64,000 bases of DNA from contig NC_013521.1 of the NCBI RefSeq assembly GCF_000024925.1, positions 3,534,001 through 3,598,000 of the forward strand, read 5' to 3'. This stretch comes from Sanguibacter keddieii DSM 10542 (GTDB lineage Bacteria > Actinomycetota > Actinomycetes > Actinomycetales > Cellulomonadaceae). This document shows, one piece after another, positions 1 through 8,572 of this stretch (the stretch's first letter is position 1; each line of letters opens with the position of its first letter). The position numbers and the translations under genes were made by a program. The notes below the pieces were generated by a model. It worked only from the letters and a program-made list of their open reading frames with translations, did no database searches and was not told where the DNA came from.

Positions 1-400
1 GAAGGTCGTCGACGCCGGCCACCACTCGCGCCGTCTGCTGCGCCTCACCGGCCTCGACGTCCAGGAGAACCAGGCACGCCGCCTGCTCAACGACCTCGAC
101 TCCTACCGCGCGGCGACCGACCGGCAGAACGACGAGGAGGAGTTCGTCGCCCACGACTGGCTCTCCGGCGTCTTCGAGCCCACCGTCCGCGCCGTCCCCC
201 GCGACCAGCGCCGCAAGCTCGAGCCCGCCCAGCTGTTCCACGAGGTGCTCGACCACCGGTGGTTCATCTCCGAGCAGCAGGGCCGGGACGTCCCCCTCGC
301 CGAGGCGGTCTCGAGCTACGTCGAGAACGTCCTGCGCGACCGCCCCGACGAGATGGCGATCCTCGGCCTCCCGCCCGAGTCCGCCGACCAGCAGGAGTAG
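1..400 (+). CDS. DUF4032-family protein, C-terminal fragment
   Basis: The frame starting at base 2 is open from the window edge to a TAG stop at 398-400, giving about 132 residues; the start lies outside the window. The fragment is rich in charged residues and contains DHRWFISEQQGRDVPL and a SYVENVLRDRPDE stretch near the end, which I recognise as the C-terminus of actinobacterial DUF4032 proteins, sometimes described as having a kinase-like N-terminus. No catalytic motif is visible in this part. The gene is followed 20 bases later by a perfect hairpin and converges with rlmB. The function is unknown; family assignment rests on memory of the C-terminal pattern. Confidence 0.7.
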   Translation, partial: KVVDAGHHSRRLLRLTGLDVQENQARRLLNDLDSYRAATDRQNDEEEFVAHDWLSGVFEPTVRAVPRDQRRKLEPAQLFHEVLDHRWFISEQQGRDVPLAEAVSSYVENVLRDRPDEMAILGLPPESADQQE

Positions 401-420
401 CGGAGCAGCAGCAGCACCAC

Positions 421-462
421 GCAGAGCGACCCCGGGACCGTGCGGTCCCGGGGTCGCTCTGC
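421..462. terminator. Perfect 20-bp hairpin between convergent genes
   Basis: Bases 421-440 and 443-462 are exact reverse complements (arms gcagagcgac... / ...gtcgctctgc). It lies between the DUF4032 gene and the convergent rlmB, so it can act for both directions. There is no clear T-tract, as is usual for intrinsic terminators in high-GC actinobacteria. Confidence 0.75.
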
Positions 463-522
463 GTTCAGGTGCTGTGCGTTCAGGTGCTGTGCATTCAGGT
501 GCTCTGCGTTCAGGTGCTGTGC
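463..522. repeat. Four tandem copies of a 15-bp unit
   Basis: The unit gttcaggtgctgtgc occurs four times head to tail (463-477, 478-492, 493-507, 508-522); the third copy has two changes (attcaggtgctctgc). The array directly abuts the terminator hairpin on one side and the rlmB stop codon on the other. Being a multiple of three it stays open in some frames, but nothing suggests that it is translated. Confidence 0.9.
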
Positions 523-523
523 G

Positions 524-1543
524 TCAGGCCTCGGCGGCGCGGACCTTCGCGACCTCGTAGAGGGCGATGCCCGCTGCGACGCCGGCGTTGAGCGACTCGA
601 CGGCCGAGGCGATCGGGATCGACGCGATGGCGTCGCAGGTCTCGCGGACGAGGCGCGACAGGCCCTTGCCCTCGGAGCCGACGACCAGCACGATCGGGTC
701 GACCGAGAACGCGAGGTCGCCGACCGACACCTCCCCGCCGCCGTCGAGACCGACGATGAAGCACCCGGCCGACTTGTACTCGAGGAGCGTGCGCGTGAGG
801 TTGGTCGCGCGAGCCACGGGCACGCGGGCCGCGGCGCCGGCCGAGACCTTCCATGCCGACGCCGTGACGCCGGCCGAGCGGCGCTCGGGGACGAGCACGC
901 CGTGGGCGCCGAAAGCACCGGCGGACCGCAGGACCGCACCGAGGTTGCGCGGGTCCGTGACACCGTCGAGCGCGACGATGAGCGCGGGCTGCTCGAGCTC
1001 GGCAGCGATGTCGAGGAGGTCCTCGGGGTCGCGGTACTCGTACGGCGGCACCTGGATGGCGACGCCCTGGTGCACGGAGTCGTCCGTCAGGCGGTCGAGC
1101 TCGGGCTTGGTGACCTCGAGCAGGTTGTAGCCACGACCCGAGGCGATCTGCAGGATCTCGCGCGTGCGGTCGTCAGCCTCGAGACGCGTCCCGATGTAGA
1201 CCGTCGTCACGGGGATGCGGGCGCGCAGCGCCTCGAGGACGGCGTTGCGCCCCGAGACCATCTCGTGCGTGGCCGACCCCGACTTCTTGGGTCCCTTGCC
1301 GCGTCCGCTCGGTCGGCTGCCGCCGCTCGGGCGTCCGTTCGAGCGCGGTGCCGTGCCGGTCGCGCCGGCGCGCTCGGCACCGGCCTTGCGCTTCGCGGCG
1401 ACGTGGTACGGACGCTCCTCGGCCTTCGGGGTGGGCCCGCGGCCCTCGAGGGCCTGACGGCCCCATCCGCCCGAACCGGTCTTCGCGCCCTTCTTCGAAC
1501 CGGGCTTGCGCACCGCTCCGCGGCGCTGTGAGTTGCCTGCCAT
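524..1543 (-). CDS. rlmB: 23S rRNA (guanosine-2'-O)-methyltransferase RlmB
   Basis: 339-residue SPOUT-class methyltransferase that would 2'-O-methylate G2251-type positions in the 23S rRNA P-loop using S-adenosylmethionine. The first ~85 residues are a basic Gly/Lys/Arg-rich extension common in actinobacterial RlmB. The substrate-binding domain follows (HEMVSGRNAVLEALRA), then the knotted SpoU domain with the motifs DGVTDPRNLGAVLRSA, VVGSEGKGLSRLV and IPIASAVESLNAGVAAGIAL. The ATG shares one base with the cysS stop (TGATG), so the two genes are translationally coupled. The cysS-rlmB pairing matches Rv3580c-Rv3579c of M. tuberculosis. Confidence 0.93.
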   Translation of the reverse strand: MAGNSQRRGAVRKPGSKKGAKTGSGGWGRQALEGRGPTPKAEERPYHVAAKRKAGAERAGATGTAPRSNGRPSGGSRPSGRGKGPKKSGSATHEMVSGRNAVLEALRARIPVTTVYIGTRLEADDRTREILQIASGRGYNLLEVTKPELDRLTDDSVHQGVAIQVPPYEYRDPEDLLDIAAELEQPALIVALDGVTDPRNLGAVLRSAGAFGAHGVLVPERRSAGVTASAWKVSAGAAARVPVARATNLTRTLLEYKSAGCFIVGLDGGGEVSVGDLAFSVDPIVLVVGSEGKGLSRLVRETCDAIASIPIASAVESLNAGVAAGIALYEVAKVRAAEA

Positions 1544-2976
1544 CAGTCCTGGTCCTCCGTAGTCGTGGCCGCGAGTGTCCATCGCGCGCCGAGAGTCGAG
1601 TCCTCGACGACGATCCCGGCCCGCGCGAGGCGGTCCCGGATGGCGTCCGAGGTGGCGAAGTCCTTGGCCGCGCGCGCCTGCGCACGTGCCTCGAGCTCGC
1701 AGGTGACGAGCGCGTCGAGCGCCGTCGTCGAGCTGGTGCTGGTCGACGACGTCGACCACGCCGCCGGGTCGAGGCCGAGCACGTCGAGCATCGAGCGGAC
1801 CAGCACCAGCTCGGTGCGGGCCGCCGCGTCGTCGCCCCCGGCGAGAGCCGTGTTGCCGGCCTTGAGGTGCTCGTGCACGGCCGCGAGTGCTGCCGACACG
1901 TTGAGGTCGTCGTCCATCGCCGCGACGAAGCCCGCCGGGAGCGCTGCCGCCACGACCTCCTCCGCCGGCACGGTGCCGACCCGCTCGGTCGCGCGGTCGA
2001 CGAACCCCACGAAGCGGTCCCACGTGGTGTCCGCCTCGGCGACGGTCTCCGCCGTCCACTCGAGCATGGACCGGTAGTGGACGCCCGCGAGCGCGAAGCG
2101 CAGCACGGCCGCCCTCGTCCGGTCGAGGACCTCGGTGACCAGCAGCCCGTTGCCGAGCGACTTGCTCATCTTGGCCCCGCCCTGGGTGACCCAGGCCGAG
2201 TGCATCCACAGGCGTGCGAAGTCGTAGCCGGCCGCCCGCGACTGCGCCTGCTCGTTCTCGTGGTGCGGGAACCGCAGGTCGAGGCCCCCGCCGTGGATGT
2301 CGAAGGTGTCGCCGAGGTAGCGCTGCGCCATGGCCGAGCACTCGAGGTGCCAGCCGGGGCGGCCGCGGCCGAAGGGCGTGGGCCAGGAGGCCGTCTCGGG
2401 CTCTCCCGGCTTCGCGGCCTTCCACAGCGCGAAGTCGCGCGGGTCCTTCTTGACGCCCGCGTCGACCTCTTCCGTCGCCGGGGTGAGGTCTTCGAGGCGC
2501 TGGTTGGTGAGCGAGCCGTAGGGCTCCCAGGAGCGGACGTCGAAGTACACGTCGCCCTCGCCCGCCTGGTAGGCGTGCCCGGCCGCGACGAGGCGCTCCA
2601 TGAGCGCCACCATGTCGGTGACGTGGCCGGTCGCCCGCGGCTCGTAGGTGGGCGGGAGGTTGCCGAGGGCGTCGTAGGCGTGCGTGAAGGCGCGCTCGTG
2701 CGTCGCCGCCCAGGCCCACCAGGGCTCCCCGGCGGCCGCGGACTTGGCGAGGATCTTGTCGTCGATGTCGGTCACGTTGCGGACCAGCGTCACACGGTGA
2801 CCCGTGCGGGCGAGCCAGCGGGCGAGCACGTCGAAGGCGACGGCCGAGCGCATGTGACCGATGTGGGGCAGCCCCTGGACCGTCGCCCCGCAGACGTACA
2901 CGCCGACCTCACCCTCGACGAGGGGGACGAAGTCGCGCACGTCACGCGTAGCGGTGTCATACAGGCGGAGGCTCAC
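1543..2976 (-). CDS. cysS: Cysteinyl-tRNA synthetase
   Basis: 477-residue class I aminoacyl-tRNA synthetase charging tRNA-Cys. It has the zinc-site cysteine in [18 protein letters not shown], where the HIGH motif is PHIGHM, further zinc ligands in the WHLECSAMA and HHENE segments, and the KMSKS loop in [11 protein letters not shown]. The C-terminal anticodon-binding region carries a Ser/Thr-rich stretch ([11 protein letters not shown]). The start is GTG; a TAGCCT -10-like hexamer lies seven bases upstream, so the message may be leaderless. rlmB follows with a one-base overlap. Assignment by motifs is secure; only the exact start is inferred. Confidence 0.95.
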   Translation of the reverse strand: MSLRLYDTATRDVRDFVPLVEGEVGVYVCGATVQGLPHIGHMRSAVAFDVLARWLARTGHRVTLVRNVTDIDDKILAKSAAAGEPWWAWAATHERAFTHAYDALGNLPPTYEPRATGHVTDMVALMERLVAAGHAYQAGEGDVYFDVRSWEPYGSLTNQRLEDLTPATEEVDAGVKKDPRDFALWKAAKPGEPETASWPTPFGRGRPGWHLECSAMAQRYLGDTFDIHGGGLDLRFPHHENEQAQSRAAGYDFARLWMHSAWVTQGGAKMSKSLGNGLLVTEVLDRTRAAVLRFALAGVHYRSMLEWTAETVAEADTTWDRFVGFVDRATERVGTVPAEEVVAAALPAGFVAAMDDDLNVSAALAAVHEHLKAGNTALAGGDDAAARTELVLVRSMLDVLGLDPAAWSTSSTSTSSTTALDALVTCELEARAQARAAKDFATSDAIRDRLARAGIVVEDSTLGARWTLAATTTEDQD

Positions 2977-2983
2977 AGGCCCC

Positions 2984-2989
2984 AGGCTA
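2984..2989 (-). promoter_or_regulatory. Candidate -10 element of a leaderless cysS promoter
   Basis: On the minus strand TAGCCT (TAnnnT pattern) sits seven bases before the cysS GTG, placing transcription initiation at or next to the start codon. There is no Shine-Dalgarno sequence in the gap. No good -35 hexamer is seen. Confidence 0.4.
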
Positions 2990-3069
2990 CCGGCGCGGGC
3001 ACGCTAGCGCGGCATCGCCGCACACGGGCGCGGGTGACCACCGTCCGAGACGGACCGGGCGGGGTGGGC

Positions 3070-4278
3070 TCAGCCGAAGTTCTGCTGCTCCCCGCGGTAG
3101 GTCGGGACCGTCCCGACGACCTGGTCGCCCCGGACCAGGTGGACCACGTCGAAGCGCTCGAGGGCCTCCCCGGCCTTCGCGTGGCGGAACCACGCGCGGT
3201 CCCCCACCCTCGGTGCACGGGCCCCGCGCGGGACCTCGAGGGGGGTCTGCACCTCGCCCGCCCCTTCCCGGCGTGCGAGGCGGAAGGCCCCGGGCTCGGC
3301 CGGGCGGGGCTGCCGGGTGGCCGTCGGCGGTCCCGAGGCCACGTACCCGCCCCCGAAAGCCGTGACGACCCGGTCCGAGGGCCGCCGCACGACGTCGAGC
3401 CCGAAGAACGCGGCCGGTGCCACGCCGAGCGCCCGGTAGCCGTCGAAGAGCCCGGGTGCGTAGAGGCCAGACCCGGCCGCGACCTCGGTCACGGTCGGGT
3501 CGGCGACGCTCGTCTCGACCGACCCCGTGCCACCGGAGTTGACGAGCTCGAGGGGGCCCACGCGCTGCTCGACCGCGGCGACGACGGCTGCGCGGCGACG
3601 GTCGAGGTCGCGCACCGAGAGCCGCTTGACGAGCCGGACGGCAGCGCTGGTGTCCGGGAGCCCTGCGACCTGCGCCTCGTAGAACATCGCCCCGACGAGG
3701 CGCACGCCCGGGATGGCGGCCACCTGCCCGGCGACGAGGGCCGCGTCCTCGGGGGTGTGCACGGGCGAGCGACGGACGCCGAGGTGCACCCAGGGGCGGG
3801 GTCCGGGCCCCACCCGCAGCGAGGCGTCGACGTCGAGGCAGAGGCGCACGTCCTGGGCCGGATCGCCGGCTGCCGCCCGGGCGGCGGCCACGAGCTCCAG
3901 GTGCTCGTGGCAGTCGACGACGAGCGTCGTGCGGGCGAGCGCCTCGGGCGAGCAGCACAGCTCGGTGAGCGCACCGAGGTCGACGCAGGGGTAGGCGACC
4001 AGGACGTCGCGCGCGGCGCCGGGAGAGGTCGCGAGCAGCCAGAGCGCCTCGCGCAGCGAGTAGGCCATGAGGCCGCTCACCCCCGGCACGGCGTGCGCCC
4101 GCTCGACGAGGGCGCGCACCCGCACCGACTTGGTCGCCAGCCGGACCGGGGTCCCGCCGGCCCGACGCACGAGCGCCGCGGCGTTGCGGTCGAAGGCGTC
4201 GAGGTCGACGACGGCGAGCGGGGCGGGCAGCCCTGCGGTCGCGGCGTCGAGCCGCGCACCGAGGGCGCCCGGGGTCAC
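3070..4278 (-). CDS. PLP-dependent amino acid deaminase/aldolase (alanine racemase-like N-terminus)
   Basis: 402-residue protein of the fold-type III PLP family (alanine racemase N-terminal barrel plus D-serine dehydratase/D-threonine aldolase-like C-terminus). The cofactor lysine is expected in VRLATKSVR near residue 48, following the LAVVDLDAFDRNAAALV strand. Later landmarks are MAYSLREALWL, LVNSGGTGSVE and a C-terminal segment with CxH-type metal ligands replaced by RAWFRHAKAGEA. The substrate cannot be read from sequence. The GTG start overlaps the TetR stop by four bases (GTGA), so regulator and enzyme form one unit. A divergent sugar-lactone oxidase is the likely functional partner, a pairing I recall from other actinobacteria. 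Confidence 0.75.
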   Translation of the reverse strand: MTPGALGARLDAATAGLPAPLAVVDLDAFDRNAAALVRRAGGTPVRLATKSVRVRALVERAHAVPGVSGLMAYSLREALWLLATSPGAARDVLVAYPCVDLGALTELCCSPEALARTTLVVDCHEHLELVAAARAAAGDPAQDVRLCLDVDASLRVGPGPRPWVHLGVRRSPVHTPEDAALVAGQVAAIPGVRLVGAMFYEAQVAGLPDTSAAVRLVKRLSVRDLDRRRAAVVAAVEQRVGPLELVNSGGTGSVETSVADPTVTEVAAGSGLYAPGLFDGYRALGVAPAAFFGLDVVRRPSDRVVTAFGGGYVASGPPTATRQPRPAEPGAFRLARREGAGEVQTPLEVPRGARAPRVGDRAWFRHAKAGEALERFDVVHLVRGDQVVGTVPTYRGEQQNFG

Positions 4279-4871
4279 GCCGGGTCCTCGACGAAGGTCT
4301 CGAGCACCTGCACGAGGAGGGTGAGCTGCTCGGTCGCGGCCTGCTCGTCGGCGTCCACGAGCCACGCGGTCGTCAGGCCGTCGAGGAAGGTCGCCACGAA
4401 GCGCGCGACGTCCGCGACCGGGCGGTCCCACACGACCCCGTTCTCCTCGGCGAACCCGGTGAGCACCTGCTCCGCGAGCGCCCGCTGGTCGGCCTGCTGC
4501 CCCACGACGAGCGGGCGCAGCGCGGTCCGCCGCAGCGCCGTCACGGAGATCTCGTAGCTGACCAGCTGGAGGTCCCGGTGCGCGGTGAGCACCTCCCAGA
4601 ACCGGAGCGCGACGTCGAGCGCCCCCTCGGTGAAGGTGCCGCCCCCGGCGAGACCGACCGCCTCGACCGGTACGTTGCGGCCCGTGACCTCGACGCTCAC
4701 CGCACGCAGCAGGTCGGCATGGTCGTAGAAGCTCTCGCGTGCGGTGTCCCACGACATCCCGGCGACGTCGGCCGCGGCCCGCAGGGTCACGTGCTCCAGA
4801 CCTCGGTCCGCGGCGAGCTGGACGGCGGCGTCGACGACGCGTCCCCGTCGTTCCTCGAGTGACCAGCCCAT
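4275..4871 (-). CDS. TetR-family transcriptional regulator
   Basis: 198 residues. The N-terminal helix-turn-helix is readable as RRGRVVDAAVQLAADRGLEHVTLRAAADVAGMSWDTARESFYDHADLL-type sequence, the classic TetR layout ending in FYxHxxLL. The remainder is an all-helical ligand/dimer domain without recognisable ligand signature. The ATG has a strong upstream GGAGGAG. The gene sits immediately upstream of, and overlaps, the PLP enzyme, and is divergent from the FAD oxidase; the 85-base gap between them should carry the operator (see 4955-4969). It is most likely an autoregulator that also controls the oxidase. Confidence 0.85.
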   Translation of the reverse strand: MGWSLEERRGRVVDAAVQLAADRGLEHVTLRAAADVAGMSWDTARESFYDHADLLRAVSVEVTGRNVPVEAVGLAGGGTFTEGALDVALRFWEVLTAHRDLQLVSYEISVTALRRTALRPLVVGQQADQRALAEQVLTGFAEENGVVWDRPVADVARFVATFLDGLTTAWLVDADEQAATEQLTLLVQVLETFVEDPA

Positions 4872-4954
4872 CGTGCTCCTCCGTGAGACCCCCGCCGTCC
4901 GACCCATCATGGGGCATCGCCAGGGTGCTTGACCATGACGAGCGGGGAGCTCCA

Positions 4955-4969
4955 TCATGCTCAGCATGA
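4955..4969. promoter_or_regulatory. Candidate TetR operator overlapping the oxidase start codon
   Basis: TCATGCT-C-AGCATGA is a perfect 7-1-7 palindrome. It covers the ATG of the oxidase at 4957, a position where a repressor would block initiation. A shorter cccat-c-atggg palindrome lies at 4903-4913 in the same divergent gap. Confidence 0.45.
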
Positions 4970-6417
4970 GGATCTCGCCCGGTCGGCGTCCCGCTCCCTG
5001 GACCACCTGGGCGGGCACGGCCCGGTGCCAGCCACGCGTCCTCGCGACGCCCGGGTCGACCGACGCGCTGCGCGCCCTGCTCCACGAGGCGGCCGAGCGC
5101 GGCGAGGGTGTCCGTGCCGTCGGGGCAGGCCACTCCTTCACCGGGGCCGCGACGACCTCGGGCACCATGGTCAGCCTCGCCGGGCTCGGGCGCCGGACCG
5201 CGCCGGACGGCCGGACCGGGCGGTCCGAGGACGTCGAGGAGGTCGAGGAGGTCGTCCCGCTCGCCGGCGGTGGGGCCCTCGTCACGGTCCGCGCGGGGAT
5301 CGGCCTCCGGGCGCTCAACCTCACGCTCGCACGGCACGGCCTCGCGCTCGCCAACCTCGGCGACATCGACCGGCAGACCCTCGCCGGAGCGCTCGGCACC
5401 GGCACCCACGGCACCGGCGCCCGGCACACCGGGCTGGCCGCCCAGGTGCGCGGCGTGCGCCTCATGACGGCGGCGGGCGAGGTCGTCGACACGAGCGCCG
5501 ACACCCACGGGGCGCTCTTCGAGGCGGCGAGGCTCGGTCTGGGCGCCGTCGGGATCGTCCTCGCGGTCACCCTGCGCACGGTGCCCGCGTTCCGGCTCAC
5601 GGCCCGCGAGGCACCCCAGCCGCTCGACGAGGTCCTCGAACGGCTCGACGGCCCCGGGAACCTCGTCGACGCCCACGACCACTTCGAGCTCTACTGGTTC
5701 CCGCACACCCGGCGCACCCTCACCAAGCGCAACGACAGGGCAGAGCCTCTGGACGCGGACGGGGCCCCGGGCAGGGCTCGGGACCCGAGCGGACCGGGCA
5801 CGCGGACGGTCGAGACGGCGCGTCGGCTGTGGTCGACGGGGCGCCGGTGGGTCGACGACGAGCTGCTCTCGAACGGGCTGTTCTGGGCGACGAACGAGCT
5901 GGCCACCCTCGCCCCCGGCCTCACGCCACGCATCAACGCCGTCGCGTCCAGGGCGCTGGCGCCCCGCACCTACACCGCGGCCTCGCACGAGGTCTTCGTC
6001 TCGGCCCGCAGGGTCCGCTTCGCCGAGATGGAGTACGCCGTCCCGCGCGCCGACGTCGTCGAGGTGCTCCGCGAGGTCGACCGGTGGGTCGAGGCCTCCG
6101 GGGTGCACGTCCCCTTCCCGGTCGAGGTGCGCTTCGCCGCAGCCGACGACGTGTGGCTGTCGACCGCGCACGGCCGGGAGACCGCCTACGTCGCCGTGCA
6201 CCAGTACGTCCGGTTGCCCCGCGACCGGTACTTCGCCGGGGCCGAGGCCATCTTCCGCGAGGCCCAGGGGCGCCCGCACTGGGGGAAGCTCCACACCCTC
6301 GACCGCGACGGTCTCGCAGCGCTCTACCCGCGCCTCGACGACTTCTGCGCGGTGCGCGACGCCTACGACCCGGGCCGGCTGTTCGCCAACGCGTACACGA
6401 CGCGGCTCTTCGGCTGA
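4957..6417 (+). CDS. FAD-binding sugar-1,4-lactone oxidase (ALO/gulonolactone oxidase family)
   Basis: 486 residues. The N-terminal FAD_binding_4 (PCMH) domain shows VRAVGAGHSFTGAA near residue 55 and LGTGTHGTGARHTGLAAQV further on; the histidine of GHS is the position that is flavinylated in some relatives. The C-terminal D-arabinono-1,4-lactone oxidase domain ends with the family motif HWGKLHTLD and a DPGRLFANAYT tail. Such enzymes oxidise aldonolactones or alditols; the substrate here is not deducible. ATG 4957 follows a ggggag; ATG 4966 is an alternative. The divergent TetR gene and the palindrome across the start suggest repression by that TetR protein. Confidence 0.85.
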   Translation: MLSMRISPGRRPAPWTTWAGTARCQPRVLATPGSTDALRALLHEAAERGEGVRAVGAGHSFTGAATTSGTMVSLAGLGRRTAPDGRTGRSEDVEEVEEVVPLAGGGALVTVRAGIGLRALNLTLARHGLALANLGDIDRQTLAGALGTGTHGTGARHTGLAAQVRGVRLMTAAGEVVDTSADTHGALFEAARLGLGAVGIVLAVTLRTVPAFRLTAREAPQPLDEVLERLDGPGNLVDAHDHFELYWFPHTRRTLTKRNDRAEPLDADGAPGRARDPSGPGTRTVETARRLWSTGRRWVDDELLSNGLFWATNELATLAPGLTPRINAVASRALAPRTYTAASHEVFVSARRVRFAEMEYAVPRADVVEVLREVDRWVEASGVHVPFPVEVRFAAADDVWLSTAHGRETAYVAVHQYVRLPRDRYFAGAEAIFREAQGRPHWGKLHTLDRDGLAALYPRLDDFCAVRDAYDPGRLFANAYTTRLFG

Positions 6418-6497
6418 GCAGGAGACCGAGCCTGGACCTCGCACCGAGCGCGAGACCGCCCGGCCTGAGCCTGCGGCCGGCCGGTGCGCAGGACGTG

Positions 6498-6971
6498 TCA
6501 GCCGCGCGCAGCCGCCTCGAGGTCAGGGAGGGAGATCTTGTCCATGGCCATGAGCGCCGCCATGACCCTGGCAGCGGCGGCCGGGTCGGGCTGCTGCATG
6601 ATCTCGCCGAGGCGCTCGGGCACGATCTGCCAGGAGTAGCCGAACCGGTCCTTGAGCCACCCGCACCGGCCCGGCGCGCCGCCGTCGGCCGTCAGGGCGT
6701 CCCAGAGCCTGTCGACCTCGTCCTGGGACGCGGCCTGCACGACGAGCGACGTCGCCTCGCTGAACGGGACGTCCGTGCCGCCGTTGAGGAGCCGCACGAC
6801 CGACCCGTCGATCTCGATCGTCACCACGAGGGCGGTGCCCTCCGGCAGCGGGGCGCCGGGGCCGTAGCGGGACACCTCGAGGGTGCGTGCGCCCTCGAAG
6901 ACGGACACGTACAGCTCGGCGGCCTGCTCGGCCTGGTCGCCGAACCACAGGCACGGGAAGATCTTCTGCAC
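6498..6971 (-). CDS. VOC-family (PhnB/glyoxalase-like) protein
   Basis: 157-residue single-domain member of the vicinal oxygen chelate fold, of the PhnB type often annotated 3-demethylubiquinone-9 3-methyltransferase-like. The opening IFPCLWFGDQAEQAAELYVSVF, the central VVTIEIDGSVVRLLNGG and CGWLKDRFGYSWQIVPERL are typical. These small dimeric proteins mostly lack an established enzymatic role. The start is a GTG after GGAGCC. It converges with the FAD oxidase and no strong hairpin separates them. The 242 bases upstream hold no convincing gene; one 60-codon Arg-rich reading frame was rejected. Confidence 0.85.
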   Translation of the reverse strand: MQKIFPCLWFGDQAEQAAELYVSVFEGARTLEVSRYGPGAPLPEGTALVVTIEIDGSVVRLLNGGTDVPFSEATSLVVQAASQDEVDRLWDALTADGGAPGRCGWLKDRFGYSWQIVPERLGEIMQQPDPAAAARVMAALMAMDKISLPDLEAAARG

Positions 6972-7213
6972 GGCAGGCTCCTGGTGCTGGTCTGGAGGAC
7001 GTGGTGAGGCACCTAGACGTGCTGGACGTGCTGGGCGTCCAGGACGCGTCGAACGTCCCGCGCCTGCTCGTCGTCGAGCAGGTCTTCGTCCAGCGTAGAC
7101 CCGGCGGCGTCTGACGGACAGGGTCCGGAGGGACGGTCCGCGTCGGCGCTCCGAGGCGGCGCTCCGAGGCGACGACGACGGCGGAGCAGCCGCACGAGCA
7201 GCAGCAGCCAGGT

Positions 7214-7717
7214 TCAGCCCTCGTGGACCACGATCGCCGTCGCGAGGGCTGCGACGCCCTCTCCGCGGCCGGTGAGGCCGAGGCCGTCGGTCGTCGTGGC
7301 GGTGACGGTGACCGGCGCCCCGGCGGCGTCGCTGAGGACGCGCTCGGCCTCCGCGCGCCGCGTCCCGAGACGGGGCCGGTTGCCGACGAGCTGGACCGCG
7401 ACGTTGCCGATGCGGAACCCGGCCGCCCGGGCCCGCGACGCGGCCTCCGCGAGCAGCACGGCGCCGCTCGCACCGGCCCACTCCGGGGCGCTCGTCCCGA
7501 AGTTCGACCCGAGGTCGCCCAGGCCGGTCGCGGAGAAGATGGCGTCGGCCGCGGCGTGCGCGACGACGTCGGCGTCGGAGTGCCCCGCGAGGCCGTTCTC
7601 CCCCGGCCAGTGCAGCCCGGCCACCCAGAGCTCGCGCCCGTCGGCAGGGTCGGCGAAGGCGTGCACGTCCGTGCCCGTGCCGACGCGCGGGAGCGGGACG
7701 GGGTGCGTGCTGCTCAT
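7214..7717 (-). CDS. ispF: 2-C-methyl-D-erythritol 2,4-cyclodiphosphate synthase
   Basis: 167-residue trimeric zinc enzyme of the MEP isoprenoid pathway. It carries the zinc ligands in GTGTDVHAF and the loop [17 protein letters not shown], the DLGSNF segment, and the C-terminal [21 protein letters not shown], all canonical. The ATG overlaps the ispD stop by four bases (ATGA), and ispD lies directly upstream, giving consecutive pathway steps in one transcript (carD-ispD-ispF), as in Rv3583c-Rv3581c. Confidence 0.96.
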   Translation of the reverse strand: MSSTHPVPLPRVGTGTDVHAFADPADGRELWVAGLHWPGENGLAGHSDADVVAHAAADAIFSATGLGDLGSNFGTSAPEWAGASGAVLLAEAASRARAAGFRIGNVAVQLVGNRPRLGTRRAEAERVLSDAAGAPVTVTATTTDGLGLTGRGEGVAALATAIVVHEG

Positions 7718-8541
7718 GAGGTGCCTCTCGGGTGGTCTGCCGGGTGGTCTGCGCTGCTGGAGACCAGGACCTGCGCCACGGCGAGGTCGTGGGTGGTCGT
7801 GATCTTCAGCGCGCCGGCCTCGCCGGCCACCACGAAGACCGGCTCGCCGAGCGCCTCCACGAGCGACGAGTCGTCGGTCGCGGCCGTCGCCTCGTCGTGG
7901 GCACGGTCATGGCCCGCGGCGTGCGCGCGCAGCAGGAGGTCCCAGCGGAAGCCCTGCGGGGTCTGGACGGCGCGCAGCGGCGTGCGGTCCACGGTGCCGG
8001 TCACCTGCTCCAGGGAGGGCTCCGGAGAGCCGGTCACAGAGCCTGTGCTGTCACCTTCGCCCTCTGCGCCGGACGGGCTGACCGGCCCGACCGTCTTCAC
8101 GGTGTCGGTGACGGACAGACCGGGCACCACCGCGCCCGCACCGGCGCGCACCGCCGCGACGACGCGGCGGACCAGGTCCGGCGAGGCGAGAGGGCGGGCG
8201 GCGTCGTGGACGAGGACGACGTCGTAGGGCACGGAGGGGCTCATCGTCTCCACAAGCGCCGCGAGCCCGGCGGCCACCGAGGCCTGCCGGCTGGGACCGC
8301 CCTCGACGACGCGCCAGGGCACGGTGAGGCCGGGGGTCTCGTCGAGGGCGTGGGTCACGGCCTCGAGGTGCTCGCGCGGGGCGGTCACGACGATCTGCGT
8401 GATCTCGCCGGAGGCGCACAGACGACTGGCGGCGTGCCCCACGAGGGAGCACGCCGCCAGCTGCGCCAGTGCCTTCGGGTACCCGAGACCGAGCCGGGCA
8501 CCGGAGCCTGCAGCCGTGAGGACGGCGACGGCCGACGGCAT
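7714..8541 (-). CDS. ispD: 2-C-methyl-D-erythritol 4-phosphate cytidylyltransferase
   Basis: 275-residue MEP-pathway nucleotidyltransferase making CDP-methylerythritol. The CTP-binding start reads [23 protein letters not shown], followed by [26 protein letters not shown] and [17 protein letters not shown]; the [10 protein letters not shown] stretch contributes the C-terminal active site. An unusual hydrophilic Ser/Gly/Glu-rich insert of about 25 residues ([13 protein letters not shown]...) lies between TDTVKTVG and VDRTPLRAV, where most family members have a short turn, making the protein longer than the usual ~230 residues. It overlaps ispF by four bases and starts 31 bases after carD. Confidence 0.94.
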   Translation of the reverse strand: MPSAVAVLTAAGSGARLGLGYPKALAQLAACSLVGHAASRLCASGEITQIVVTAPREHLEAVTHALDETPGLTVPWRVVEGGPSRQASVAAGLAALVETMSPSVPYDVVLVHDAARPLASPDLVRRVVAAVRAGAGAVVPGLSVTDTVKTVGPVSPSGAEGEGDSTGSVTGSPEPSLEQVTGTVDRTPLRAVQTPQGFRWDLLLRAHAAGHDRAHDEATAATDDSSLVEALGEPVFVVAGEAGALKITTTHDLAVAQVLVSSSADHPADHPRGTS

Positions 8542-8572
8542 CAGCTGCAGGTTCTCGAGGTCGGTCGGGGCG

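Noticed and set aside
259-591. Plus-strand frame translating the 15-bp repeats
   Set aside because: Crosses the terminator hairpin and yields a VQVLC repeat peptide without a start signal; coincidental because the unit is a multiple of three.
1348-4557. A 1069-codon plus-strand open frame antisense to rlmB, cysS and the PLP enzyme
   Set aside because: Arg/Gly/Asp-rich sequence without domains; it is the complement of genes with clear motifs, a usual artefact at this GC content.
4279-6444. N-terminal extension of the PLP enzyme frame through the TetR and oxidase region
   Set aside because: The extension has no homology-like features and runs through two well-supported genes; GTG 4278 with the 4-base overlap is the natural start.
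7013-7195. 60-codon minus-strand frame between the VOC gene and ispF
   Set aside because: Arg-rich beginning, no ribosome site and no family resemblance. The gap is better treated as non-coding.
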